The translations under genes were made by a program, and so were the position numbers. Shown here piece after piece: positions 43,062-51,874 of a stretch of 64,000 nt of DNA (position 1 is its first letter; each line of letters opens with the position of its first letter). The stretch comes from CAWBRT01 sp963832785 (GTDB lineage: Bacteria; Acidobacteriota; Terriglobia; Terriglobales; Acidobacteriaceae): assembly GCA_963832785.1 (NCBI GenBank), contig CAWHVF010000008.1, forward strand, positions 62,001-126,000, given 5' to 3'. Under the pieces are notes generated by a model that was given only the letters and a program-made list of their open reading frames with translations, was not told the DNA's origin and made no database searches.

Positions 43062-43294
43062 AGTTTTCCTTTCCTTCGACCTGAGGAGAACAGTTGCCCC
43101 GAGCGCTACGAAGAAACCTCTGAGGCCAAGTGTTCCTGTTCCATTTGATTCACTCCCGCGATAATCGTTGCGGCAGGCCGTAAGTGGCTGCATCGCGCGG
43201 CTTTCTGGCAGGTAGTTGCCGCGCCAAATGCAGCTTCGATCCTCCTCTGCTCCGCCCCGCCGAGCAGCCCAGAGTAGACGCACAGTTTGAATGC

Positions 43295-43338
43295 GGTGCC
43301 CCACGTCAGCCCAAAAACAGGGCGGGACGTGGGGCACC
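43295..43338. repeat. Perfect 13-bp palindromic hairpin with an inner stem
   Basis: GGTGCCCCACGTC (43295-43307) and GACGTGGGGCACC (43326-43338) match perfectly, and GCCC/GGGC inside extend the stem around AAAAACA. It is the main feature of the 475-base gap between pirin and the SGNH-like gene, where no gene is seen. The design is like the other CCCC...GGGG hairpins. Confidence 0.7.
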
Positions 43339-43536
43339 CGTCATTATGTAAATTCAAACTGACCCAGCGATATTCAGTGCCGGGCAATCCATTCAGGATT
43401 TGCATTCTAGGCTTCTCAAGCTAAAATTTGGGAGCCGCAATCACCGGCATGACGATGTACAGGCTGATTCTGAAATCGCGTGCCGGGCCCGGCCCAGTCT
43501 TTCACTTCGTACGTCCGGCAACGAACAGGGGGAGGA

Positions 43537-44361
43537 ATGAATCGTTTAATTTCCGTTTTTTTGCAGGTCGCAATCGCCGTGGGTTTGTGGGCAGCGCCCG
43601 CCTGGGCGCAGATCGCGCCTAAGGTCACATCGCTGGGGCCGAATCCGCCGCAGACTTACATGTGGGTTGGCAACAGCTTTTTTTATTTCAACAACGGTAT
43701 GCCGTCCTATGTCACCGGTCTGGCCCGCGGAGAAAAGAATGGCGGGCCAACACATCGCGGCACCATGCTGACCATTGGCGGATCAGGCTTGGACTGGCAT
43801 GACGTGAAATCGTATTTCCGGCCGAACGCGGTCGGCAGCTACATCTTCGACGACCAGAACCGGATCGTTTTCAACACGGCGAAGAAAAAGTACGAAGGCG
43901 TGATCATGATAGATTGCAGCCAGTGCCCGATTCACCCTACCCTGGCTCCAGTATTCGTCAAGTACGTGAAGAAAGATGTGGCCATCATTCGGGCGCACGG
44001 CGCCGTTCCGGTGCTGTTCATGTCCTGGGCTTACGCTGACCATCCGGAGATGACGGCCGGCCTGGCTGAAGCCTACACGCGAGAGGGCAATGCCAACGAT
44101 GCGCTGGTGATACCGGCCGGCCTTGCCTTTGCGCGGGTGCTGAAGGCGCGGCCTGGCCTGAAGCTGCATGCGCCTGATAAGCGGCATCCGAGTCTTGCCG
44201 GAACTTACCTGGCTGCCGCGACCGCCTATGCGGCCCTCTACGGCCGTTCGCCCGAGGAAAACAGTTACACGGCCGGCCTGGACCCGGAGCTGGCCCGTTT
44301 CCTGCGCGCCGAGGCCTGGGCAACGGTTAAGGACTACTTCAGTGGAAAGGTGACCAACTGA
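43537..44361 (+). CDS. Secreted SGNH/GDSL-like hydrolase
   Basis: Protein of 274 residues, ATG at 43537 with GGGGGAGGA directly upstream. A signal peptide (1 to about 26) is followed by YMWVGNSFFYFNNGM, which supplies a block-I-like GNS Ser, and a C-terminal HPSLAGTYLAAATAYAAL, which supplies the catalytic His with a preceding Asp (DKRHPS). This is the pattern of SGNH esterases, here with GNS instead of GDS. The mature enzyme would act outside the cytoplasm on an ester or acetyl group; the substrate is unknown. Confidence 0.75.
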   Translation: MNRLISVFLQVAIAVGLWAAPAWAQIAPKVTSLGPNPPQTYMWVGNSFFYFNNGMPSYVTGLARGEKNGGPTHRGTMLTIGGSGLDWHDVKSYFRPNAVGSYIFDDQNRIVFNTAKKKYEGVIMIDCSQCPIHPTLAPVFVKYVKKDVAIIRAHGAVPVLFMSWAYADHPEMTAGLAEAYTREGNANDALVIPAGLAFARVLKARPGLKLHAPDKRHPSLAGTYLAAATAYAALYGRSPEENSYTAGLDPELARFLRAEAWATVKDYFSGKVTN

Positions 44362-44455
44362 GCCGAACCACCGGCTTTCATTCCCGGAAGATGTCTGGCG
44401 CCGACGGGCTGGTGCGGGCGAGGCCCTCCTCTCGGTGGATTGCCTTGCGACCGAA

Positions 44456-45223
44456 CTAGGGAGACTCGGATTCCTGAGGTATTACCTCTTTGTAATCCGT
44501 TGGCAACACGAACAAAGCTGCAGGCACCGCACCTGTCTGCACCTTCGTTATGTCTCGCGAGATACGCAAAACATGCGAATTCCCGCTTTCATCGACTTCA
44601 GTTCGCAGCGTCACCTGACGCAGGGGAAAACCGGGCACCTGCGCGAGCTCCCGTTTCCATGCGCCGTCAATGCGCTGGTCGCCGGTAGGACGAAAATAGA
44701 TCAGCAGGTTCGACGCACCCTCTTGCACGATATCTGAGGCCATCCACAGATCCTGGTATTCCGTGTATGGCCTGCGCACGCCGGTCGTCAGAAAGTGCAG
44801 TGAATACGAAATCCGCAGCTTGTAGTGTCGTGTAGGGTGCCCATCGAGGGTTTCGCCCGGCTCGGCCAGAACGGTGTCAACCTTCGGGGACTCAATTTGC
44901 AGTCCCGTCTTTTTCATTATGTTTTTGAGCTTCTCCACAGCTCTGGCCACCAATACCTGGCTGTCGACACGTGCGAACTCCCGACGGGCCGGATTCACCA
45001 TGTAGATGGTACGACCGGCATCGAGCGAAATCGCATACATTCCTTGTGGGTTGTCGGCGGTTTTGCTCTCCCCTGGCTCAAGCCGGAACTTCGCCCCATC
45101 GGCGTAGCCCTGGGTGATTGACAACCTGCCACCTTGGCGCTCGGTGAGAATAAAGGTAAACTGCGCCGCGGCAGTGGCACCATATAGAAGAAGCGGGACA
45201 AGCCAGAACGCAATCCGTTTCAC
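44456..45223 (-). CDS. Hypothetical exported protein, DUF4412-like
   Basis: Protein of 255 residues with a signal peptide (MKRIAFWLVPLLLYGATAAAQ). The mature part is beta-rich and reads like outer-membrane lipoprotein-sorting or DUF4412 proteins: GAKFRLEPGES, GMYAISLDAGRTIYMVNPARREF and DGHPTRHYKLRI. That resemblance is from general pattern only. It converges on the SGNH-like gene and is followed upstream by the HdeD-like gene in the same direction with a 100-base gap. Confidence 0.65.
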   Translation of the reverse strand: MKRIAFWLVPLLLYGATAAAQFTFILTERQGGRLSITQGYADGAKFRLEPGESKTADNPQGMYAISLDAGRTIYMVNPARREFARVDSQVLVARAVEKLKNIMKKTGLQIESPKVDTVLAEPGETLDGHPTRHYKLRISYSLHFLTTGVRRPYTEYQDLWMASDIVQEGASNLLIYFRPTGDQRIDGAWKRELAQVPGFPLRQVTLRTEVDESGNSHVLRISRDITKVQTGAVPAALFVLPTDYKEVIPQESESP

Positions 45224-45325
45224 AGGATACCTCGGGACTGTTACGCTCGTAGCGCAGGTTTACGGCTAATCCGGCACGTACCCGGCACACGAGTTCTGCC
45301 TCTTACCTATTCTAGAACAGCCAGT

Positions 45326-45907
45326 TTACGCTGCCCTGGGCAGTTCAGTCCGTACGGCAGGAAACCTGCGAACCGCCACGGCCAGCATCACATAGGCCCA
45401 CCCGCGCAAGATCAGCGAGATTCCTACGCTCAGCCCAAGAAACCACAATCCTGACCACGGCCACTCGGCCCAGAGAATGATTCCCAGCAACAATGTGATT
45501 ACGCCGTCGAACGCCGACCAGCCCCAGTTGGGCGACTTCAGCCGAATTGCCGAAATCAGACGAAACAGGCCGATGACCGTGAAAAACGAGGCAAACAGCA
45601 GCGTCCAGGCGAGCGCGCCTGCCCCGGGATGCGTGACTATCAACAGCCCGATCACAATTCCAAGCACTCCGCCGATCAGATGCAGAAAGAATCCGCCCCA
45701 GCGATGAACCTGAAAGGCGTGTACCGCTTCCAAGATACCGCTGAAGATCATCAGCCAGCCGAGCACCATAACTGCTGCCAGCGTCGCCACCGGCGTAAGC
45801 GCGACAGCCACGGTCCCCAACAGCAACAGAGCGATACCAAGCGCCAGAAACCAACCCCACTTGCGACGCAGTTCTTCCGGATCGACAATCCACAACATCG
45901 CTGCCAT
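45326..45907 (-). CDS. HdeD/DUF308 family membrane protein
   Basis: Protein of 193 residues, ATG at 45907 with GGAGG upstream. It has six hydrophobic segments in three hairpins with small-residue-rich turns, for example VMVLGWLMIFSGILEAVHAF and GGFFLHLIGGVLGIVIGLL, the HdeD pattern. In E. coli HdeD helps with acid resistance; in other bacteria the role is less clear. The first residues (MLWIVDPEELRRKWGW) are cytoplasmic. It is separated from Dps by repeat A2. Confidence 0.88.
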   Translation of the reverse strand: MAAMLWIVDPEELRRKWGWFLALGIALLLLGTVAVALTPVATLAAVMVLGWLMIFSGILEAVHAFQVHRWGGFFLHLIGGVLGIVIGLLIVTHPGAGALAWTLLFASFFTVIGLFRLISAIRLKSPNWGWSAFDGVITLLLGIILWAEWPWSGLWFLGLSVGISLILRGWAYVMLAVAVRRFPAVRTELPRAA

Positions 45908-46068
45908 ATTTACCTCCAGGTTTTCTCTGTGAGCCGGAAGATTCCGACTACGGTTGGCGGGTTGCCGCCCGCGACTCTCTTCCAGCTTTCAGGGTGAATG
46001 ACGGCGATCAGGACAACTCCAAAGACCCAGGAAGGTTATCCCGACCGATTGTGCTGCGGGCGCTAGGC

Positions 46069-46186
46069 AGGCTGCTGAAAAACGCGCCGAAGCAACAAGC
46101 GAGGCGCCAGGTAATGCGGGTACCGCAAGAGCAGCGCACAAGAGCTTGTAGGCTCAACCCGCTTGAAACCTGTTTTTCAGCAGCCT
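46069..46186 (+). repeat. Structured 118-bp repeat, copy A2
   Basis: The terminal inverted repeats AGGCTGCTGAAAAAC (46069-46083) and GTTTTTCAGCAGCCT (46172-46186) are longer than in the other copies and can be extended by CTAGG/CCTAG. The 24-base block 46084-46107 is identical to copy A1, and the 64-base interior has diverged. It abuts the dps stop codon and could end dps transcription. Confidence 0.85.
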
Positions 46187-46187
46187 C

Positions 46188-46808
46188 CTAGGCAGCTTCA
46201 GCAGACGGCGTTTGGGCTTTCACCAGCGGCATCTCGACCAGATGCTCGCTCAAAAACCAGACCTGAAGCTCGTTGGTGCGCAGTACCTCGCTGACAACAA
46301 GGTCATTCGTGCCATCGTCTCCGAGATCCGAAGCCCGGCGGGCCAGTTTGCGGACCTCGCCAATAATGACCTGATGAGCATCCAGGAGGCGCGAAAGCTG
46401 AACCGGCACCTCTTCCCGGCCGCGTGGAGGCCGTTCGATTTGGGTAGTCTCAGCCACGTCCGGCGCCATGGCTATGCTGACGCCGCCGAGCAACTGAATG
46501 CGCTCCGCAATCGAGTCCACCAGCTCGACCTGCTCGTCATAGTGCTTATCGAACAGGAGATGCAACTGGTAAAAGGTCGGCCCCGCAACCTGCCAATGGG
46601 ACTTCTTGTACAGATCGCGAAGCGTCATGGTGTCGGCCAGGAGCTGGTTCAATTGTGCGGTCATCTCCAGGCGCACCGGTTCTTCAAGGTTGAGCGGTAG
46701 CCGGTGGCTGACGGTCCCGTAGGACTGGATCTCACGCGCACGCTGATGCAGACGGGGCTGCGCACTGATTTGCCTGTTAGCTCTCGCGTTGTTCTGTGTT
46801 CTTGCCAT
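46188..46808 (-). CDS. dps: Dps-like ferritin
   Basis: Protein of 206 residues with a basic N-terminal tail (about 45 residues) that could bind DNA, and the four-helix Dps core. The ferroxidase residues are in KSHWQVAGPTFYQLHLLFDKHYDEQVELVDSIAER (the His, Asp and Glu pattern of inter-subunit Dps sites). It stores iron, detoxifies peroxide and protects DNA in stationary phase. The TAG stop lies inside the extended arm of repeat A2. Confidence 0.92.
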   Translation of the reverse strand: MARTQNNARANRQISAQPRLHQRAREIQSYGTVSHRLPLNLEEPVRLEMTAQLNQLLADTMTLRDLYKKSHWQVAGPTFYQLHLLFDKHYDEQVELVDSIAERIQLLGGVSIAMAPDVAETTQIERPPRGREEVPVQLSRLLDAHQVIIGEVRKLARRASDLGDDGTNDLVVSEVLRTNELQVWFLSEHLVEMPLVKAQTPSAEAA

Positions 46809-47426
46809 TAGAGTTCTCCTTCAATCAATTGCCCTGAAATGCTTTTGCCCGGATTGCGCAGGTGAAAACATGCCCCGAGCTGATCTGTACGCCGCGACGC
46901 AAAGTTTGGGTTAGTTCGCTGAGGTCATCGCACATTTTCCGGTTCAGCTTGAGCGACAGCGCTGCATGGTGACCGATTGCTGGTGGAAGAGATGCCAGAA
47001 ATAACGGACAGGATGGCAGGCGGCGAACAGCTCACGCATCAAGGCACTGGACACCAGAGTTCCGTTTATGAACACTTCAATAATCCGGCACACGAGTCCT
47101 GCTTCGGATTTTAGATACACCGATGTAAGAGCACCCTGTTTCGTATGAGTTCTCCCGTTGCAAGTCCCTGTTGAACCGCAACCGGGGATTTCGGCTATGA
47201 GAAATATGTCCTGCCATTGCGCTGCCTCGTGCGCAGAGTGGCGCACGCGCTGTTTCGCCGCTATCATCGTCGCAGGGAGACGGCGAAGCGCATCCGCCAG
47301 ACCGAGGCAGAAGCCATTGCTTTTGTTGTCTGCGAAGCCATCGGCTGAAAGCATGGCTGACTTTCCGGGTCGTAGCCTGATTGACAACATGTTCAAGAAG
47401 CTGACGCAGGGTGCCCAAAAATTGCG
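46809..47426. other. Gap with a possible protein remnant
   Basis: A 618-base gap between dps and the AmpG-like gene. Apart from the remnant at 47187-47348, no convincing gene is seen; the longer open frames on both strands have no protein-like character. Confidence 0.4.
47187..47348 (+). pseudogene. Possible fragment of an ArdC/ImmA-type metallopeptidase domain
   Basis: In one plus frame 53 codons read DFGYEKYVLPLRCLVRR... and end in RQTEAEAIAFVVCEAIG before a stop. The EAEAIAFVVC segment resembles the helix after the metal site in ArdC/ImmA-like proteins, often found on mobile DNA. No start codon or upstream half is visible. The match is short and could be chance. Confidence 0.3.
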
Positions 47427-48839
47427 ATGAAGGAATTGTCCAGCATCAGCGAAGGGCGCGCCGCAACGAACTGGCGGCGCTCGGTCAAGGCCTATACTGA
47501 CCGGCGCGTGCTGCAGGTACTGGCACTCGGGTTCGCCAGCGGCCTGCCGCTCCTGCTCACTTACTCGACCCTTTCAGCGTGGCTTGCGACAGCCGGCGTG
47601 CGGCGCGCAGCCATCGGCACCTTCGCCCTGGTCGGCACGCCCTACGCGTTCAAGTTCCTGTGGTCGCCGTTGATCGATCGCCTGCCGCCACCGCTGCCGT
47701 TGGGGCGGCGGCGCGGTTGGGGAATCACTATCCAGATCCTCTTGATCGCCGCAATACTCAGCCTGGGATCGTGCAATCCCCAGCACAACTTGACTCTGAT
47801 GGGCGCCCTGTCGCTGCTCGTCGCGTTTCTATCCGCGAGCCAGGATATCGTCATTGATGCCTGGCGCGTGGAGATCCTGGAGATGGACCTGCAGGGTCCC
47901 GGTGCGGGCATGATCCAAACCGGCTACCGGATTGCCATGCTGGTTTCCGGAGCGGGCGCCCTGGTGATCGCGGCGCGCGCCGGGTGGTTCGCGGCCTACG
48001 CCACCATGGCGGCGCTGCTCGGCGTGGGAATGCTGGTGTTCCTGTTCGGCCCCGAGCCGAAAGTACCACCCCAGCAAGCACAAAAACGGCGCTTGCCGGG
48101 GACCCCGGCTGTGCCGGCGGGAACCGCACAGACCGGAGCAGCCGGATGGAGCGGAGTTCGCCAATTGCTCGCCACCGCGGTGACGGGCCCCTTCACCGAT
48201 TTCATGCGCCGGCCGCTTTGGCTAGCCATCCTGATCTTCATTGTCGGCTACAAGCTGGGGGAAGCGATTGCGGGAGTGATGGCAACGCCGCTTTACATCT
48301 CGCTCGGGTTTTCGCTCGACGAGATCGCCGCCGTTTCCAAACTGGTCGGGTTCTTTGCGACCGTGGCCGGGGCTTTGGTCGGCGGGGTGGTGACGGCGCG
48401 GTTTGGCTTCCGGCGCGCGCTCATGCTGTGCGGGGTGCTCCAGTCGGCCGGCAACCTGTTCTATGTGCTGCAGGCCGTAGGCGGGCATCGGCTTGGCTAT
48501 CTGGCGATGTGCGTCACTGCCGAAAACGTTACCGGCGCAATGGCAGGGTCAGCCTTGGTGAGCTATCTCTCCAGTCTATGTTCGCCCGCCTTCACCGCGA
48601 CCCAGTACGCCCTGCTTTCCTCGCTCGCGGCGGTTGGCCGCACACTGGTGGCATCCTCAGGAGGCGTGCTGGCGGAGAAGCTCGGCTGGGTGCCGTTCTT
48701 CCTGCTGACCACCGTGGTGACAGTGCCAGCCCTCGTGCTGCTCATCTGGATCGGGCCGCACGACGATCTCCGGAATGACCGACTCGGCCGAGCCGTCGAA
48801 CGCATAGACAGCACGTCAGGAGACCCGAACCCGTCTTAG
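47427..48839 (+). CDS. AmpG-like MFS permease
   Basis: Protein of 470 residues with about twelve membrane spans. YTDRRVLQVLALGFASGLPLLL and GTPYAFKFLWSPLIDR are the N-terminal blocks of the AmpG/PAT family, and SASQDIVIDAWRVEIL is its conserved mid-section. AmpG proteins import muropeptides for cell wall recycling; related carriers move acetyl-CoA or siderophores. The central cytoplasmic loop (about 213-240) is encoded in part by a dispersed hairpin repeat (B2). It is convergent with the gene at 48858, 18 bases apart. Confidence 0.88.
   Translation: MKELSSISEGRAATNWRRSVKAYTDRRVLQVLALGFASGLPLLLTYSTLSAWLATAGVRRAAIGTFALVGTPYAFKFLWSPLIDRLPPPLPLGRRRGWGITIQILLIAAILSLGSCNPQHNLTLMGALSLLVAFLSASQDIVIDAWRVEILEMDLQGPGAGMIQTGYRIAMLVSGAGALVIAARAGWFAAYATMAALLGVGMLVFLFGPEPKVPPQQAQKRRLPGTPAVPAGTAQTGAAGWSGVRQLLATAVTGPFTDFMRRPLWLAILIFIVGYKLGEAIAGVMATPLYISLGFSLDEIAAVSKLVGFFATVAGALVGGVVTARFGFRRALMLCGVLQSAGNLFYVLQAVGGHRLGYLAMCVTAENVTGAMAGSALVSYLSSLCSPAFTATQYALLSSLAAVGRTLVASSGGVLAEKLGWVPFFLLTTVVTVPALVLLIWIGPHDDLRNDRLGRAVERIDSTSGDPNPS
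48069..48101. repeat. CCCCAGCA hairpin repeat inside the AmpG-like gene, copy B2
   Basis: CCCCAGCAAGC (48069-48079) pairs with GCTTGCCGGGG (48091-48101) around ACAAAAACGGC, with the same CCA upstream and ACCCCGG downstream as B1. It is read in frame as part of a Pro/Gln/Arg-rich loop (VPPQQAQKRRLPGTP) between the two halves of the permease. Confidence 0.7.
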
Positions 48840-48857
48840 CCCTTCCGATGTTGCAGA

Positions 48858-49676
48858 CTATCCTCCAGCCTTAGCACTCAGTGGTTTTTCCACCCCGGCT
48901 TGCACCGGTGTGCCGTATGGCCGGTTCAGCGGCTTTTCACCCTTGATGCTCCTGGCGAATTCAAACGCCTTGGCAATCTTGGCGTCCTCTCCTTCCAGGA
49001 TCAGGACGATCGCGCCCTCCGAGCCGGCGATGCCACCGGCGCCGGCATGGCAAGCTTCGATTCCGAACAACTGCTCGAAAGCCTGAATTTCAGTGACCAC
49101 CGTCGCCGTGACTACCGGCACCATGCCGATCTTCGACCCCATGCTGTATTTGATCGACCGGTTGCCGGCATGCTTGGCCGCCGCCGGCACATCGGCAATC
49201 AATTTCTCCAACCCCACCGGCATGACCAGATGAGCGCCGCGGGCCAGTACCGTGCCCATCGACCAGCCCATCGTGCCCCCCGTCCCGCTGGCGGCAAACA
49301 CCGCGGCCCGATACTGCGGATCAACCGCGTTGGCGCCCTTGACGAAGACGTCGTCCGCCGTGAACTCTTTGAGCGCATCCTCGGGTATCATCGACTGGCG
49401 CTTCCCCTTGTGCAATACCACCGGGAAAATATAGTTGGGATTCTTTGGCGTGTCCCAGGTCTCGCCGGCCGTAATGTGACCCGAGACGAAATTCTCCTTC
49501 ACCATCGGTTCGCCAAGCAGCTCCTCGGCGACATAGCCGGTGCTGGTTCCGGTGCTGACGATGATCCATCCATTCTGCATCGCGTTTTTCACCGCCGGCA
49601 GCTTGGCGACTGCCTTGGCGATGACCCGCCTCGATTCATACGGAGTTAAAACAACTAGCGCTCTCGTGTTGCCCAT
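48858..49676 (-). CDS. Conserved-looking protein of unknown function
   Basis: Protein of 272 residues from the ATG at 49676 (MGNTRALVVLTPYESRRVI), with GGAGAGGA upstream; the frame opens at 49817. No signal peptide or membrane span. Segments that look conserved are GWIIVSTGTSTGYVAEELLG, FVSGHITAGETWDTP, DDVFVKGANAVDP and ASGTGGTMGWSMGTVLARG; the C-terminal half has CHAGAGGIAGSEGAIVLIL. The glycine-rich turns suggest a nucleotide- or cofactor-binding fold. Its family is not recognised. It stands upstream of no obvious partner; the ABC operon at 49900 is a separate unit. Confidence 0.7.
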   Translation of the reverse strand: MGNTRALVVLTPYESRRVIAKAVAKLPAVKNAMQNGWIIVSTGTSTGYVAEELLGEPMVKENFVSGHITAGETWDTPKNPNYIFPVVLHKGKRQSMIPEDALKEFTADDVFVKGANAVDPQYRAAVFAASGTGGTMGWSMGTVLARGAHLVMPVGLEKLIADVPAAAKHAGNRSIKYSMGSKIGMVPVVTATVVTEIQAFEQLFGIEACHAGAGGIAGSEGAIVLILEGEDAKIAKAFEFARSIKGEKPLNRPYGTPVQAGVEKPLSAKAGG

Positions 49677-49899
49677 TCCTCTCCACTCCTGTTCTGGATA
49701 ACCGCTCAATGAACGATCTCCTATCGCCACGCCCTCGCCGGCGATCCTGCGACCGCCTCTGGCAGGGATGAGATCGGGGGGAGTGTCGGCGTCTTCGGGT
49801 GTTCTCCCCCCGACCACTGCTTGTTGCGGCCAGCTCGACTTCCCAGCAAGCCACTGGCTGGTTGTGCTAACTCTCGCCGATACCGCTCAGGTAGTGAAA

Positions 49900-51072
49900 T
49901 TAATTGGGTACGCCCCTCGCTGCGTATGTTTCAATAAAAATGAATTTTCCGTCCTTGACCTTGAAGAAAAAGGCCGGGCGGTTTAACGGATCATGAGTCC
50001 GGGGGTCGACACTAAACTTTTCAGTGGTTAGCACAGGAAGATCTTTGGTCGCTTCAAGGGCGGTAATGACTTTGTCGCTATCGGTAGCCCCAGCCCGATT
50101 GACCGCATCAGCCAGCCACAGAAGCGCATCGTTCGCCAAAAGCGCGTTGCGGACAATAGGTCCGCCAAATCGTTTTCCATTCTGCGCGACCCACTGTTGA
50201 ACTTTAGGTACTTCAAACGACGTTAAGTTAGTAAAATACGCGCCCTCAAGAGCTGGGCCGCCAAGCGGAAGAATGTCGGGGCTCGCCCAGGTATCGCCGC
50301 CCATAATAATGCCGGTAATACCTAGGTCACGAACCTGTTTGGCGGCCAGTGCGCCGTCTTTTTGAGTTACCGGCAAAAAGACAAAATCGGGATGAGCTTC
50401 TTTGATTTTCCCGAGAGGAGCGCGGAAGTCCAATTCGCCCGTCCGAAATGCCTCTTTTGCAACGATGCTGCCGCCCCGCTTGACAAAGGCATCTTCGAAA
50501 TACTTCGCCAGCCACTGCGAGTAGTCGCTGCCGATATCGTATAGTATGGCTGCCTTCCGCACCTTCAGGCGGTCATAAGCAAAATCGGCAATTACAATAC
50601 CCTGGTAAGTATCGATGAAGCAAACGCGAAATATATACTTATAGGTTTGGCCGGCCTTGTTTACGGTGACGTATGGATTACTCGCCGCCGGCGCAATCAG
50701 TGGTATCTTTGCCTGGGTAACTACTGGAGTGGCAGCCAGAGTCGATCCACTCTGCGAAGGTCCTATAACGAAATTAACCTTTTCCTGGTCGACCAGGCGG
50801 CGCACCGCATTGGCGGCCTCGGCCGGATCACTACGGGTGTCCACGGAAATGAGTTCCACCTGCTTTCCGAGAATGCCACCTTTCTTGTTTAACTCTTCGA
50901 CTGCGATTTTCAGGCCGGTGTTCTCCGATTGGCCGAAGACTGAATTGTCGCCGGTGAGTGACGCGGCATGACCAATCTTGACGGTCTTCGCGCCACCTTG
51001 ATTACAATTCACCAGAAGACCCAAAGATAGAATCAATCCCAGGGTCAATGCCCGCCTTGTCCCATCTTTCAT
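49900..51072 (-). CDS. Branched-chain amino acid-type ABC transporter substrate-binding protein
   Basis: Protein of 390 residues of the LivJ/LivK class (periplasmic-binding fold type I). The signal sequence ends at LGLLVNC with Cys23, possibly a lipoprotein although the box is not canonical. The start of the domain reads VKIGHAASLTGDNSVFGQ, followed by GIVIADFAYDRLKVRKAAILYD. It is the last gene of the operon livH-M-G-F-K. The true ligand may be amino acids, short-chain amides or aromatic acids. Confidence 0.92.
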   Translation of the reverse strand: MKDGTRRALTLGLILSLGLLVNCNQGGAKTVKIGHAASLTGDNSVFGQSENTGLKIAVEELNKKGGILGKQVELISVDTRSDPAEAANAVRRLVDQEKVNFVIGPSQSGSTLAATPVVTQAKIPLIAPAASNPYVTVNKAGQTYKYIFRVCFIDTYQGIVIADFAYDRLKVRKAAILYDIGSDYSQWLAKYFEDAFVKRGGSIVAKEAFRTGELDFRAPLGKIKEAHPDFVFLPVTQKDGALAAKQVRDLGITGIIMGGDTWASPDILPLGGPALEGAYFTNLTSFEVPKVQQWVAQNGKRFGGPIVRNALLANDALLWLADAVNRAGATDSDKVITALEATKDLPVLTTEKFSVDPRTHDPLNRPAFFFKVKDGKFIFIETYAARGVPN

Positions 51073-51112
51073 TGTGCAGCCTCCTTTTTAATATTGCCTG
51101 AAACTCCTGAAC

Positions 51113-51874
51113 TTAATTACGTGGCGCGGCCTTCCTCCGGGCCGCAGGGTCCGAGTCGTCCACGCTCTTAACTCCGAGATATGCTGCCCGAACATGCTCG
51201 CTCGCCAGCAGCTTCTTAGCCGTGTCCCCCGCCGTGATCCGTCCGGCCTCAATGACGTAGGCACGGTGAGCCACATTCAAGGCTTTGAAAGCATTCTGCT
51301 CGGACAGTAAAATCGTCACGCCCCGCTGGTTCACCTCCGCGATCTTATCGAATAATTGTGCAGTGAGCAGCGGCGACAGTCCGAGCGATGGCTCATCAAG
51401 CAGCAGTAGCTTCGGGCGCCCCATAAGTGCGCGCGCAATAGCCAGCATCTGCTGTTCGCCGCCGGACAAGGTTCCGGCATACTGGTTGCCACGTTGCGCT
51501 AACACCGGAAAAAGCTGGTACATCGCTTCTGCGTCAGTCTTGATCTCCTCTGCATCGGCCCGCAGATAAGCGCCCATCCGCAAGTTGTCTTTGACGGTCA
51601 AATTGGGAAACAACCGGCGCCGTTCCGGGGACAGGCTTATGCCCATCTTGGCAACCAAGTGAGGTTGCGCTGGCGCCAACCTGTCATCCAACCAGATTTG
51701 CCCCGCCGACGGCTTAAGCACTCCAGCAATCGTCCAGATGAGAGTGGATTTCCCCGCGCCATTGGCGCCGATCAGGGCGACGATTTCGCCCGTCCGAACC
51801 TCAAGCGATACCGAGTCCAAGGCCTGTATCTTGCCGTAAAAAACGGAGACGTCACTAACGCGCAACATTGGCAT
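51113..51874 (-). CDS. livF: Branched-chain amino acid-type ABC transporter ATP-binding protein
   Basis: Protein of 253 residues from the ATG at 51874 (MPMLRVSDVSVFYG), with GGAGG upstream. Walker A GANGAGKST, signature LSGGEQQMLAIARALM, Walker B LLLLDEPSLGLSP and the LSEQN switch of LivF are all present. Its start lies inside the end of livG (20-base overlap), so expression is coupled. Confidence 0.95.
   Translation of the reverse strand: MPMLRVSDVSVFYGKIQALDSVSLEVRTGEIVALIGANGAGKSTLIWTIAGVLKPSAGQIWLDDRLAPAQPHLVAKMGISLSPERRRLFPNLTVKDNLRMGAYLRADAEEIKTDAEAMYQLFPVLAQRGNQYAGTLSGGEQQMLAIARALMGRPKLLLLDEPSLGLSPLLTAQLFDKIAEVNQRGVTILLSEQNAFKALNVAHRAYVIEAGRITAGDTAKKLLASEHVRAAYLGVKSVDDSDPAARRKAAPRN

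Noticed and set aside
46944..47396. Minus-strand open frame of 150 codons in the dps-AmpG gap
   Set aside because: No ribosome site, no protein-like motif, and it overlaps a more suggestive fragment on the other strand.
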